Positions 34,466-45,000 of a stretch of DNA of 64,000 bases are shown one piece after another (within the stretch, counting starts at the first letter, position 1; the number at the start of each line of letters is the position of its first letter). Position numbers and translations under genes: made by a program. Location: positions 3,661,501 to 3,725,500 of the forward strand of contig NZ_FNTZ01000001.1 of NCBI RefSeq assembly GCF_900105555.1, given 5' to 3'. Under the pieces are notes generated by a model that saw nothing but the letters and a program-made list of their open reading frames with translations, ran no database searches and was not told the DNA's origin. This DNA is from Pseudomonas coleopterorum (GTDB taxonomy: Bacteria > Pseudomonadota > Gammaproteobacteria > Pseudomonadales > Pseudomonadaceae).

Positions 34466-37400
34466 ATGAAAAAAAATCTACGTTGCATTCAACGCGACAC
34501 CTTGCGCCTGGCGATTGCCTCCATCGTGCTCGCCCCCTACATGGCCGGCGCGGACGTCATCCAGCCTGGCGCAGGGCGGGGGGAGAATCCGATCATCCTG
34601 GACAACCCAGGCCAGGCGCCGGTTATCGATATCGTCGCGCCCAATGCCGCCGGCCTCTCACACAACCGCTACGAGCAGTACAACGTCGGCGTGCCCGGCG
34701 TGGTCTTGAACAACAGCCTGCAGTCAGGTCGCGCCCATGTGGGTGGCCAGTTCCAGGATGTTCAGGCCAACAGCCAGTTCAAGGGACAGGCAGCCAGCAC
34801 CATTCTCAATGAGGTGGTGGGCCGCCGCCGTTCGGAAATCAACGGTGAGCAGTTGATTTTCGGTCAGCCGGCCGACTATGTACTCAGCAACCCCAACGGG
34901 ATTTCCCTCAATGGCGCACGACTCAACCTGGGTGTGGACAAGCAGGCGACCTTTTTGGTGGGTCGACCGCAGATCGAGGCAGGTAAAATCGTCGGGTTCG
35001 ATACCCATGTCGACATCGATCCACGTGCGGCAATCAGAGTCGACTCCGATGGTGTAACCGTCAACGGCGGCTCACTGGCCTTGATCACACCGACGATCGA
35101 CCAGCAGGGTCGGATCAGTGCAGCCGACAAACTCGACATTCTGTTGGGTTCACACAAGGTCGATGCCAATACCTTGGCAATCAACGATGTCCAGCAGACC
35201 TCCTTCAAGGCCGATGCTCGTCTGGTAGGTGCGATGCACGCTGGCCGAATCAACATCTTGAGCACGCGCCAGGGCGCGGGAATCAACATGGGCATCAGTG
35301 AGATTCAGGCACGTCAGGGCATCGATATCACGTCGCAAGGGCACCTGACCATGGGCAGCGTGGCCAAGCACGATGGCCTGACGACTCAAGGCGTGGTCAG
35401 CGCTGGCGATGGTGATGTGCGGCTGGGCGCGGCGGCGGATCTGAACATCATGTCGGTGGCCATCAGTGGCGCGTCGGTTACCGCCGACGCTGGCGCGAAC
35501 CTCAACCTGGATACCCTGACTCGCACCGTGGAGTCCAGCCGAAGGACAGGTGTCGACAACGACTGGTACATCTTGCCCGCAGGCGCAACCATCACCACGG
35601 TCGACAAGACGCAGACCGAACATCTGACGAACAGCCTGAACGCCACGCAGAACGTGACCTTGACCGCCGGCAACAATGCCCGACTCGCGGCCACCCGCGT
35701 CAAGAGCGCTGGCGACGTGGCAATCAGCGCAGGAAATACCCTGGAGTTGACCGCCAACGTCGACCGCACCCGCGATAGCGTCACGGTCAGCAATCAACGC
35801 CAGGGCCCTCAACGGCTCAACAGCACATCCACCCAGACGACCCAGAGCGCAGCATCCAGTGTCGTCGAAGGCCAGGCGATCAATCTGGCAGGGCGTGCGA
35901 TAAAGGTCACCGGCAGCGACTTGAGCAGTCGCAGCGATTTGACGCTGTCCGCCATCGACAGTCTGGACATCGGCAATGTCGCCCTTCATGGCTCGGTCGT
36001 ACAGGATAGCCGAGAAGGCCACGTGATCGTCCGCCGGTCCGCGACGGAGGTGCACGATCGTGAGAAGACCCAAGACCATCGCGGTAGCAAACTGACCGCC
36101 CGCGACGGCAGGATCGCCGCCAAGGCCGATCGTGTGGACCTTGTGGCTGCGCAATTGGAGGCCGGGGATATCATCCTCGAAAGTCTGGCAGACAACCTGA
36201 CGGTTGAAGGAGTGCAAGACCAGCAACACATCGAAAACGCCCGCCTGACCACCGGGCTGTTCAAGTCGTCCGACCGTCATTACGACCGCACGCAAAGCAA
36301 GTATCAAGGCAGCTCCATCAATGCCAGTGGCTCTGTGAAACTCGACGGCAAGGGTGACGTTCGTATCATCGGCTCCAGCGTTGCGGCTGCCGGGGATCTG
36401 ACGGTCAAGGCCGATGAACACCTGACCGTGGCTGCCGGCGAGGAAAGCCTCGAATCCACGCTCAAGGGCGATGACTGGAAGCTCACTGTATTCGTCGAGG
36501 CGGCCGGCCCCGGTTCGGGCCAGCCACTGGATGAGGTTCAAGGAGCCTCGGGACAGTGGAACGCAGGCGCTGGGCTGAGCCAGAAGTGGAAGCTGGACAC
36601 CGCTCAGTTGAGTACTCACCAAGCCAGTAGCCTCAAGGGCCGTAACGTTACCCTCGAGGCTGCGCAGACCCTGGCCATTATCGGTTCTTCGGTGGATGCC
36701 GTGCAGGACGTGGCGCTCGATGCCAAGGACATGCGTATTCTCGCCACCGAGGCGCAACGCAGCTTCCGCAACAAGGAAACCGGCAGGACGGTCAATTACG
36801 AAATCACAGCCGGTATCGATCGAGTGGGCACCGGATACGCATTCGCCCTGCAGACCGACACCGATGGGCGCAGTGAAAGCATTCACACACGCAGCACGAT
36901 CAAAGCGGGCAATGACGCCTCTTTGACGACGAAAAAACTCACGACCGAGGCCGCGCTGGTGGAAGCCGGCCAGTTGTTGAAAGTGCGCGCCGACGAAGCC
37001 TATAACAAGACCGCCACCGACGTCACCAAAACGGCACTGGACTACAACAAGATCAAATTGAGTGCGGGCAGCTCGCTGGATTACGGCGCCATCACCCGCC
37101 AGGTGCAGAAGCTGTGGACCGGCGTCGACCAGACCAGTCTGTATGCCACCGGCCTGGAGGACGGCATGCTGCCATGGAGCGTGGGCGTCAACCTCAAAGG
37201 CGACTACCTGGACCGCGAAACCCAATCGCTGACCCATCTCGCCCGCGTGTCGGAGTTCCAGGGCGGCACTGTCGATGTCGCGGTGACCGGCGCGCTGCAC
37301 GACATCGGCACCCGCTACGAAAGTACGATGGGCACGCTTGACCTGCGTGCAAAGAGCCACACCATGGACGCGGCCAAAAACAGCGTGCGCACCACGATCG

Positions 37401-39052
37401 ATTCCCTGGGGGTTGATGCAATTGCCCGGCTGGAAAGTTCGACCGGAGCCGATTGGACCTTGGGCGCCGCAGCTCGCGGCTACAGCAGCGCGCAACACAA
37501 GACGGTAGAGACCGCCGTGGTGGGCAGCCTGACTGGCAAGACGGGGATCGGCGTCCAGCTGGGTACCAACGGACTGTACGAAGGAACACGGTTGAGCAGC
37601 CACTCGGGCCCGATCCGTATCGACGCGGGTGGCAACCTGCAGGTTCTCCAGGCCACCAACAGTATCGTCAAATATGACGATGGGACGCGCGGACGTGGTG
37701 CAGTGCAGATCAACGGCACCGTCACTCCGGCCCCGGTGGTTCAGGGTGGCGCCGTGAGCGGCAGTGGCCAGTACACCGAGTTGACCAGCAAGGAGACCAC
37801 GGCCATTGGCGCCACATTCGATACCCCTGGTGCCGTCGAGCTCACAGCACAAGGCAACGTGATCATGCAGGGCACCGCTGTCGGTTCGCAGAATGCACCC
37901 GTCGGCAGCCTGTCGATCAACGCCGGCCAGAGCGCCGTCGTCCTGGCAGGCATCGATACCGCCAAGGAAGAAGGCAACGTTTATGGAGGTGGCGGCTCAT
38001 TCAAGGCCGGAGCTCGCCCTCAATCCGGAGGTCGGCCACTGGGTGGCGGTGCGAGCTTCGAATTGGGCCAGACTCAGGAAAATTCCGCAAAACGTCACGG
38101 TTCGCAGTGGCACGTGCTAGGAAATCTGGCCGTCTCGGCGGGCAGCAGTCAGCAGGCAGCCATATTGCTGGAGGGCCTGCAAGCCACGGCCGATCGAATC
38201 CAGCTGGACGCCCGCGCCGGGGGCATTCACGCGATCGCCGCCCACTCCATCATCCACCGGGACAACAAGCTCATTTCGGCAGCGGTCGAACTGGGTGGTG
38301 CGTCGGGTGGCGCGAAGTCCTTCGCGGTCGATGAATTGAGCGCGAAGTTCAAGCTCGCCTATGACAAGCTCAAAAGCAGCACGCACGCCAACGCCACACT
38401 GACGGCTGGTACGGTTGAATTCAACAGCCCGGGTGAGTTGCGGCTGGCCGGGGCTCAGGTGAATGCCCAGCAGGTGAGCGGGTCGGTGGGTAGCCTTCAG
38501 GCAATCAGCGTCCAGGACAATGTGGATGGGACGAAAGTCGACATCGATGTCGAGGTTGGCAAAGGCGGTGATCAGTGGGGCGCGATCGGCAGCCTGGCAA
38601 CCCTGGCAGGCGACTGGGGTGTCAAGAACAAAGAGCGCCTGGATCAATTGAACAGCACCTACTCGACCGACATTTCGGGCAAGTTCGACTTCGACATGCG
38701 TCGCGAGCTACGCAACACGGTGGCTCAGAGCACCGTCATCAATGGTCGCGACAGTCTCGGCCTGAACGTTCTCGGGACAACTCGCCTGACTGGCGCTCAA
38801 TTGCAGACCGGGGGCACTCTCCCGGCACAGAACCCGGATCTGCTGCAGACCAGTAACCTGAGTTCGCGCGACCGACTGGTGACGATCTCATCGCTGGCAC
38901 TCACGCCTTCGTTGAGCGCAATCAAGGATGTGTACAGCCATCTGCAGAAGGACAAGCCGGAAGAAGTCGTCATCGACACCGGTCTGTTCCGTGCAGGCGG
39001 CCACAATCGGACCCAGGATCTGACAGGGGGTGTGGAAAGACTCTCGCTCTGA
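34466..39052 (+). CDS. TpsA exoprotein 1, filamentous-haemagglutinin-like (1528 residues)
   Basis: The start is the ATG at 34466, 20 bases after tpsB, immediately followed by a run of eight A. A signal peptide (LRLAIASIVLAPYMAGA) precedes a TPS domain with the conserved VIDIVAPNAAGLSHNRYEQYNVG opening in part and the LSNPNGISLNGARL motif near residue 150. Haemagglutinin-type beta-helical repeats follow. Residues about 370-925 form a block absent from TpsA2; from about 929 (EFQGGTVDVAVTG) to the end the two are clearly paralogous. There is no VENN/pretoxin motif, no recognisable C-terminal toxin and no downstream immunity gene, so an adhesin role is more likely than contact-dependent inhibition. 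Confidence 0.93.
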   Translation: MKKNLRCIQRDTLRLAIASIVLAPYMAGADVIQPGAGRGENPIILDNPGQAPVIDIVAPNAAGLSHNRYEQYNVGVPGVVLNNSLQSGRAHVGGQFQDVQANSQFKGQAASTILNEVVGRRRSEINGEQLIFGQPADYVLSNPNGISLNGARLNLGVDKQATFLVGRPQIEAGKIVGFDTHVDIDPRAAIRVDSDGVTVNGGSLALITPTIDQQGRISAADKLDILLGSHKVDANTLAINDVQQTSFKADARLVGAMHAGRINILSTRQGAGINMGISEIQARQGIDITSQGHLTMGSVAKHDGLTTQGVVSAGDGDVRLGAAADLNIMSVAISGASVTADAGANLNLDTLTRTVESSRRTGVDNDWYILPAGATITTVDKTQTEHLTNSLNATQNVTLTAGNNARLAATRVKSAGDVAISAGNTLELTANVDRTRDSVTVSNQRQGPQRLNSTSTQTTQSAASSVVEGQAINLAGRAIKVTGSDLSSRSDLTLSAIDSLDIGNVALHGSVVQDSREGHVIVRRSATEVHDREKTQDHRGSKLTARDGRIAAKADRVDLVAAQLEAGDIILESLADNLTVEGVQDQQHIENARLTTGLFKSSDRHYDRTQSKYQGSSINASGSVKLDGKGDVRIIGSSVAAAGDLTVKADEHLTVAAGEESLESTLKGDDWKLTVFVEAAGPGSGQPLDEVQGASGQWNAGAGLSQKWKLDTAQLSTHQASSLKGRNVTLEAAQTLAIIGSSVDAVQDVALDAKDMRILATEAQRSFRNKETGRTVNYEITAGIDRVGTGYAFALQTDTDGRSESIHTRSTIKAGNDASLTTKKLTTEAALVEAGQLLKVRADEAYNKTATDVTKTALDYNKIKLSAGSSLDYGAITRQVQKLWTGVDQTSLYATGLEDGMLPWSVGVNLKGDYLDRETQSLTHLARVSEFQGGTVDVAVTGALHDIGTRYESTMGTLDLRAKSHTMDAAKNSVRTTIDSLGVDAIARLESSTGADWTLGAAARGYSSAQHKTVETAVVGSLTGKTGIGVQLGTNGLYEGTRLSSHSGPIRIDAGGNLQVLQATNSIVKYDDGTRGRGAVQINGTVTPAPVVQGGAVSGSGQYTELTSKETTAIGATFDTPGAVELTAQGNVIMQGTAVGSQNAPVGSLSINAGQSAVVLAGIDTAKEEGNVYGGGGSFKAGARPQSGGRPLGGGASFELGQTQENSAKRHGSQWHVLGNLAVSAGSSQQAAILLEGLQATADRIQLDARAGGIHAIAAHSIIHRDNKLISAAVELGGASGGAKSFAVDELSAKFKLAYDKLKSSTHANATLTAGTVEFNSPGELRLAGAQVNAQQVSGSVGSLQAISVQDNVDGTKVDIDVEVGKGGDQWGAIGSLATLAGDWGVKNKERLDQLNSTYSTDISGKFDFDMRRELRNTVAQSTVINGRDSLGLNVLGTTRLTGAQLQTGGTLPAQNPDLLQTSNLSSRDRLVTISSLALTPSLSAIKDVYSHLQKDKPEEVVIDTGLFRAGGHNRTQDLTGGVERLSL

Positions 39053-39242
39053 TCCCACGTCGCGACCCCGCCTGGCCGGGGTCGCACACCTCTCTGCGGC
39101 CTGACAATCGTTTGGGCTTCATCCTACGGAGCACGGCGGGCAGTCCCCCTGTCGCCTCATCGCCTCCCTTCCTAAGGTAATCCACTGTGCATCGGCCGAC
39201 GCTCGATGCACAGACCAATCCTGGACCTAAGGAAAGACCTCG
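39053..39242 (+). other. Gap between the two tpsA genes, with a hairpin
   Basis: The 190 bases hold a 9-bp stem GCGACCCCG/CGGGGTCGC (39062-39070 with 39077-39085) 10 bases after the first stop, without a T run. It may lower expression of the second gene relative to the first. AAGGAAAG at 39229-39236 is a strong ribosome-binding site for the second tpsA. Confidence 0.6.
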
Positions 39243-41708
39243 ATGACCCACGCCTCAAAACACTTACGCCACCTGACCCCACGCTCACTGCCGCTGGCCA
39301 TCGCCGCTGCGCTGCTGGTGCCTTGCTCATACGCCTGCGCCGATGGCCTGACAGCATTCGATGGGGCCGCTGCGAAGCCAACCCTCCACAGCGACCGTAC
39401 CGTGCCGGTGATCGACATCGTCGCGCCCAACCAGGCGGGCCTCTCGCATAACGTCTACAGCGAATACAACGTGGGCACCGAGGGTGTGGTGCTCAACAAC
39501 AGCGTGGTGGCCGGGCACAGTGAACTGGCCGGCGCGGTGCACGCCAACCCGCAACTGGGTGGCACGGCCGCCAGCACCATCCTCAACGAAGTGGTCGGGC
39601 ACAACCGCTCCAACATCAACGGCCCACAAGTGGTCTTCGGCGCGGCGGCAGACTATGTGCTGGCCAACCCGAACGGCATCACCCTCAACGGCGCCAGCCT
39701 GGCCAACGTGCCGCGTGCAACCTTTGTGGTCGGTTCGCCCACGCTGCAGGATGGACAACTGCACCAGCTCGACACGCAAGCCGCCAAGGGCGTTCTGCGC
39801 GTGGACAAGAACGGGGTGAACAACCTGGACGGCAGCCTTGCGCTGATCGCGCCCAGCATCGCCAGCAACGGATCGATCCGTGCATCTGGCGACGTTGACC
39901 TGTTGCTCGGCAGCAATGTCATCGATTACGCCAGCAATGAAGTCGTCAGCAGTACGCGCACGCCCAAGCGCATCGATGCCAACCTGCTTGGCGCCATGGA
40001 CAGCGAGGGTCGCATCCGCGTCGTCAGCACCCACGAAGGTGCCGGTATCAAGATGCCAGGGGTCCAGATGAAGGCGGACAAAGGCATCAGCATCGCAGCC
40101 GCAGGCGATATCACCCTGCAGGGCCGCGCCAGCGGCGATGAACCGGCGCCACAGGCACGGCTCGACGCGGGCAGCGCAGAGCTGAGGGTGAACAGCACGC
40201 AACAGCTCAACCTGGCCGACGCGCAGCTGCGCAGCCAAGGCGAGATGTCCCTGACCGCGCATGCCCTGCGCAGCCAGGGCATGGATGCCATCGCCGAGGG
40301 CGCCTTGCGCATCCGAGCCAGCACGGCGAGAAACAACGCGGACCAGGCGCAGGTCAGCCGCTATCAAGGCAGCGAGGTGGATGTATCGGTCGACGGCAAC
40401 ATCAACGACGTCGGAACGTCCTATGTCAGCACCACCGGCATGACCCGCATCACCGCCCAGAACCACGACCTCAAGGCCGCTGCGGACAAATCCGCCGAAG
40501 GTACGAGCCAGGCCAAGGTAGGGGTCATTGCCGGTAGCGCTGGCGTGGACATCCAGCTCAAGGGCGATGGCCACTACGAAGGCACAGCGTTCAGCAGTAC
40601 CCAGGGGCCAATCACCGTGAACGCCGGAGGCGCACTGTCGCTGAACCAGGCCAGCAATCACAGACAGTCCGTTGACGATCAGCGTACTCGCAACGAGCGC
40701 CAAGCCGTCGTGGCACGCTTCGACACACCTGGCGCGGTCACCCTGTCCGCTGGACGTGACGCCTTGCTGACAGGCGTGCAAATCGGTTCGAAGGAGCAGA
40801 AGGTCGACACGCTGAACATTTCCGCAGGCGGAACATTGCTCAATCTGGCAGCCATCGACAAAGTGACCGCCACCGGCCATCACGTATCCAACAGCGAGCA
40901 GGGTCTGCAGATGACCCAGACCGAGCAGGACAGCTATCGCCAGGTACATTCCCAGTGGCGGGTTGCCAACGATGCCAACCTGAGCGCCTCGGCGCGTCAC
41001 AACCAGGCAATCACTCTGCAAGGCACCGAGCTCGATGCTGCCCGCATTCGACTCCAGGCTACCAACGGCGGCGTGCAACTTGAGGCTTCGACTCAGCGCA
41101 TCCAGGCGGACGTGAAGACGTTCGGCATCGGCTCGTCCACCGGCGGCTCGCAACTGGCCATCACCCAGTACAAGGAAGACAGCAAGACCTATCGCAACGC
41201 CAAGCTGGTAGCCGATGCCGTCACTGTCGATACCCAGGGCCAGCTGCGCCTCAATGGCGCCGAAGTGCAGGCGCAGACGATCACGGGTAGCGTGGGCGGC
41301 AATCTGGTGGTCACCAGCCTCAGTGACGATGTGAAGGTGCTGAACGTGGAAGGACAAGCCCAACTGGGTGGCAAGCTAGCGCCCGACACATTGGCCAGCG
41401 AGGCTGCACTGCTGGCCGGCAAATGGAATGAACCGGCAACCGCCGCGTTGCACGCCTATGGTCTGGCAGGTACAGGCAGCCTGATAGAGCAAGGCCGTTT
41501 CGATTTCAAGCGTACTGACCGGCAGGGCATTGCCCAGGCGTCTGCTTTGTCGGCCAGCGAAGGCGTGAGTCTGAAGGTGGCTGGGGTGATCGATCAGGCG
41601 CAGGAAACTCAAGGCGTGAACGAGCTGCAGAGTCACAACCTGGTGAACGTGCGCGGGGGGAATCTCGACATGGCCAAACGGGTGTACGGCCAGATGCGTC
41701 TGCGCTGA
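39243..41708 (+). CDS. TpsA exoprotein 2, short paralogue (821 residues)
   Basis: ATG 39243 has AAGG 11 bases upstream. Signal peptide: LPLAIAAALLVPCSYACA. The TPS domain matches that of TpsA1 (VIDIVAPNQAGLSHNVYSE; ASTILNEVVGHNRSNINGP; VLANPNGITLNGASL). After about residue 370 the sequence continues with the region matching TpsA1 residues 929 onward: YQGSEVDVSVDGNINDVGT, ARFDTPGAVTLSAG, GRFDFKRTDRQGIAQAS. It lacks the roughly 550-residue middle block of TpsA1. No toxin domain or immunity gene is visible. It shares TpsB with TpsA1. Confidence 0.93.
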   Translation: MTHASKHLRHLTPRSLPLAIAAALLVPCSYACADGLTAFDGAAAKPTLHSDRTVPVIDIVAPNQAGLSHNVYSEYNVGTEGVVLNNSVVAGHSELAGAVHANPQLGGTAASTILNEVVGHNRSNINGPQVVFGAAADYVLANPNGITLNGASLANVPRATFVVGSPTLQDGQLHQLDTQAAKGVLRVDKNGVNNLDGSLALIAPSIASNGSIRASGDVDLLLGSNVIDYASNEVVSSTRTPKRIDANLLGAMDSEGRIRVVSTHEGAGIKMPGVQMKADKGISIAAAGDITLQGRASGDEPAPQARLDAGSAELRVNSTQQLNLADAQLRSQGEMSLTAHALRSQGMDAIAEGALRIRASTARNNADQAQVSRYQGSEVDVSVDGNINDVGTSYVSTTGMTRITAQNHDLKAAADKSAEGTSQAKVGVIAGSAGVDIQLKGDGHYEGTAFSSTQGPITVNAGGALSLNQASNHRQSVDDQRTRNERQAVVARFDTPGAVTLSAGRDALLTGVQIGSKEQKVDTLNISAGGTLLNLAAIDKVTATGHHVSNSEQGLQMTQTEQDSYRQVHSQWRVANDANLSASARHNQAITLQGTELDAARIRLQATNGGVQLEASTQRIQADVKTFGIGSSTGGSQLAITQYKEDSKTYRNAKLVADAVTVDTQGQLRLNGAEVQAQTITGSVGGNLVVTSLSDDVKVLNVEGQAQLGGKLAPDTLASEAALLAGKWNEPATAALHAYGLAGTGSLIEQGRFDFKRTDRQGIAQASALSASEGVSLKVAGVIDQAQETQGVNELQSHNLVNVRGGNLDMAKRVYGQMRLR

Positions 41709-41714
41709 AAAGCG

Positions 41715-41744
41715 GTGGCGGCTTACAACTCGTGAAGCCGCCAC
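41715..41744. terminator. Bidirectional terminator overlapping the 3' end of the YqfO-like gene
   Basis: A perfect 10-bp stem GTGGCGGCTT/AAGCCGCCAC (41715-41724 with 41735-41744) lies between the convergent tpsA2 and yqfO-like stops (41706-41708 and 41723-41725). The right arm is inside the last codons of the yqfO-like gene. Confidence 0.6.
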
Positions 41745-42034
41745 ACTTCATAGGCCGGCGTTTCGTAGGGGTGGGCAAGCTTGAGTGCTTGCACCACCTG
41801 TGCGATGAGCGGATCGGCCACGACCAGCTCGACCTTCCACTCTTCGACCTTTTCCACGACGTCGGCCTGCCCGCAAAAGGGTTGGCTACCTGCAAGCGGC
41901 CGAAACTGGCCCTGCCCCATTACCTGCCAAGCGCAGCTGTCATAGGCGCCAATGCGACCGCCACCGGCGGCGAATACAGCGCTTTTGACAAGCTCGACAT
42001 GGCTGTCGGGAACGAAGAAGGCCAGTTTGAACAC
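41723..42034 (-). CDS. YqfO/NIF3-related small protein
   Basis: 103 residues from a GTG start at 42034 (V-F-K-L-A-F-F-V-P), three bases after the purL stop. The sequence FFVPDSHVELVKSAVFAAGG, QGQFRPLAGSQPF and LKLAHPYETPAYEVWRL are those of the CutA-like domain that in longer NIF3-type proteins (YqfO) is inserted between the metal-binding halves. Here it stands alone. The function is unknown. The spacing suggests translation coupled to purL. Confidence 0.9.
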   Translation of the reverse strand: MFKLAFFVPDSHVELVKSAVFAAGGGRIGAYDSCAWQVMGQGQFRPLAGSQPFCGQADVVEKVEEWKVELVVADPLIAQVVQALKLAHPYETPAYEVWRLHEL

Positions 42035-42037
42035 GTT

Positions 42038-45000
42038 TTAGTCGACCCAGACACGGGCGTTGCGGAACATGCGCATCCAGGCACCGTCCTCGTCCCACTC
42101 CTCAGGCTTCCAGGAGTTCTGCACTGCGCGGAAGACCCGCTCCGGGTGCGGCATCATGATGGTCACGCGACCGTCGCGGCTGGTCAGACCGGTGATCCCG
42201 CGCGGCGAGCCGTTCGGGTTGGCCGGGTACTGCTCGGTAACCTTGCCGTGGTTGTCGACGAAGCGCAGGGCCACACAGCCCGATACATCGGCCTGCAGCA
42301 AGGCATCGGCCGAGGCGAACTCGGCGTGGCCTTCACCGTGGGCGATGGCGATCGGCATGCGCGAACCGGCCATGCCCTGCAGGAAGATCGAATTGGATTC
42401 CTGCACCTGGACCATCGCAACGCGCGCTTCGAACTGCTCGGAACGGTTGCGCACGAAGTGCGGCCAGAACTCGCTGCCCGGAATCAGTTCGTGCAGGTTG
42501 GACATCATCTGGCAACCGTTGCACACGCCAAGGGTGAAGCTGTCGCTGCGCTCGAAGTACTGCTGGAACGCATCGCGGGCACGGGCATTGAACAGTGCCG
42601 ACTTGGCCCAGCCCTCACCGGCACCCAGAACGTCACCGTAGGAGAAGCCGCCGCAGGCGACCAGACCTTTGAACTCGTTGAGATCGACACGCCCAGCAAG
42701 AATATCGCTCATGTGCACGTCGATGGCATTGAAGCCGGCACGGTCGAAGGCTGCGGCCATCTCGACCTGGCCATTGACGCCCTGCTCACGCAGCACGGCC
42801 ACCTGTGGACGGACACCCTTCTTGATGTACGGCGCAGCGATGTCTTCGTTGACGTCGTAGCTGAGGTTGAAGCTCAGACCAGGGTTGTCTTCTTCGAGCA
42901 GCGCATCGAATTCCTGATCGGCGCCGACGGCGTTGTCGCGCAGTCGCTGGATCTGGTAGCTGGTCTCGGCCCATTGGCGTTGCAGCAGACGGCGCTCACC
43001 GCTGAACAATACGTCGTCGTGGTAGCGGATGTTCACCGCACCGTTGTTGATCGGCTGGCCGATCACCGCGACGCAGTCATTACCCAGGCCCGCAGCGCTG
43101 AACTGCGCCAGGATCATCGGCGTGGCGTCCTGACGGACCTGGATCACTGCGCCCAGCTCTTCGTTGAACAGCACCGCGCCCACTTCCTCGCGGCTATGCG
43201 CCACGGTGGCCAGTTGCAGGTTGAGCCCGCAATGACCGGCGAAGGCCATTTCCACCACACTGGCCAGCAGGCCACCGTCGGAACGGTCATGGTAGGCCAG
43301 CAGGTGGCCGTCGGCGTTCAGGCCCTGGATCACGGCGAAGAATGCCTTGAGGTCTTCGGCATCGTCGACGTCCGGTGCCCGGTTGGCCAACTTGCCATGC
43401 GCCTGAGCCAGGATCGAGGCGCCCATGCGGTTCTGACCACGCCCCAGGTCGATGAGGATGAGGTCGGTTTCGCCCTTGTCCATGCGCAGTTGCGGGGTCA
43501 GGGTCTTGCGGATGTCGACCACCGGAGCGAAGCCGGTGATGATCAGCGACATCGGTGAGGTCACGCTCTTGTCGGTGCCCTCCTCGCTCCATTGGGTCTT
43601 CATGGACATGGAGTCCTTGCCGACCGGAATGGTGATGCCCAGCGCCGGGCACAACTGCATGCCGACCGCTTGCACGGCGTCGTACAGACGCGCGTCTTCA
43701 CCTGGATGGCCAGCTGCGGACATCCAGTTGGCCGACAGCTTGATGTCGGAGATTTTTGCGATGCTCGATGCGGCGATGTTGGTCAGGGTTTCGCCGACCG
43801 CCATGCGGGCCGAGGCCGGGGCGTCGAGCAATGCGAGCGGCGTGCGCTCGCCCATGGCCATGGCTTCGCCGCTGTAGACGTCGAAACTGGTGGCGGTGAC
43901 GGCGACGTCGGCCACCGGTACCTGCCACGGGCCGACCATCTGGTCGCGTGCCACCAGGCCGGTGATGGTGCGGTCGCCGATGGTGATCAGGAAGCTCTTG
44001 CTGGCCACGGCCGGGTGATGCAGCACGCGCTCGATGGATTCGGCCAGGTCCAGCTGGGCCGGGTCGAAGTCGTCACCCAGCGCCTGCTCGCGCACGGCAC
44101 TGCGGTGCATGCGTGGTGCCTTGCCCAGCAGCACTTCGAGTGGCATGTCGACCGGGCTGTTGCCAAAGTGGCTGTCGGTGACGGTCAATTGCGGCTCTGC
44201 GGTAGCCTCGCCGACCACGGCGAACGGGCAACGCTCGCGCTCGCAGATGGCCTGGAAACGCTCGAAGTCGGCCGCATCGACGGCCAGCACGTAGCGTTCC
44301 TGGGATTCGTTGCTCCAGATTTCCAGCGGGGCCATGCCCGGCTCGTCATTGGGCACGTTGCGCAGCTCGAAGCGACCGCCACGGCCACCGTCGTTCACCA
44401 GTTCGGGGAACGCGTTGGACAGACCACCCGCGCCCACGTCGTGGATGAAACTGATGGGGTTCTTGTCGCCCAACTGCCAGCAACGATCGATGACTTCCTG
44501 GCAGCGACGCTCCATTTCCGGGTTCTCGCGCTGCACCGACGCGAAGTCCAAGTCCGCCGAGCTGGTGCCGGTGGCCATGGAGGAGGCGGCGCCGCCGCCC
44601 AGACCGATGAGCATGGCCGGGCCACCGAGCACGATCAGCTTGGAGCCGACGGTGATCTCGCCCTTCTGTACATGCTCTTCGCGAATGTTGCCCATGCCGC
44701 CGGCGAGCATGATCGGCTTGTGATAGCCGCGCACTTCTTCGCCGTGCGGGGTATCGATGCTTTGCTCGAAGGTGCGGAAGTAGCCGGTCAGGGCCGGACG
44801 ACCGAATTCGTTGTTGAACGCCGCCCCGCCCAGAGGGCCGTCGATCATGATGTCCAGCGCGGTGACGATGCGCTCGGGCTTGCCGTAGGGTTTTTCCCAC
44901 GGCTGCTCGAAGCCCGGAATATTCAGGTTGGAGACGGTGAAACCGGTCAGGCCAGCCTTGGGCTTGGCACCACGGCCGGTCGCGCCTTCGTCGCGGATCT

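Noticed and set aside
35150..37852. 900-codon open frame on the minus strand opposite tpsA1
   Set aside because: The composition is that of a reverse-complement shadow (histidine, glutamine and glycine-rich), with no motif, while the plus strand has a full TpsA protein.
39327..41363. 678-codon open frame on the minus strand opposite tpsA2
   Set aside because: Same reasoning: the plus-strand gene has a signal peptide, TPS domain and ribosome-binding site; the minus frame has none.
32773..41708. Contact-dependent inhibition (CdiBAI) system
   Set aside because: There is no VENN-type boundary, no variable toxin tip, and no immunity gene after either exoprotein; two full-length TpsA genes share one TpsB instead.
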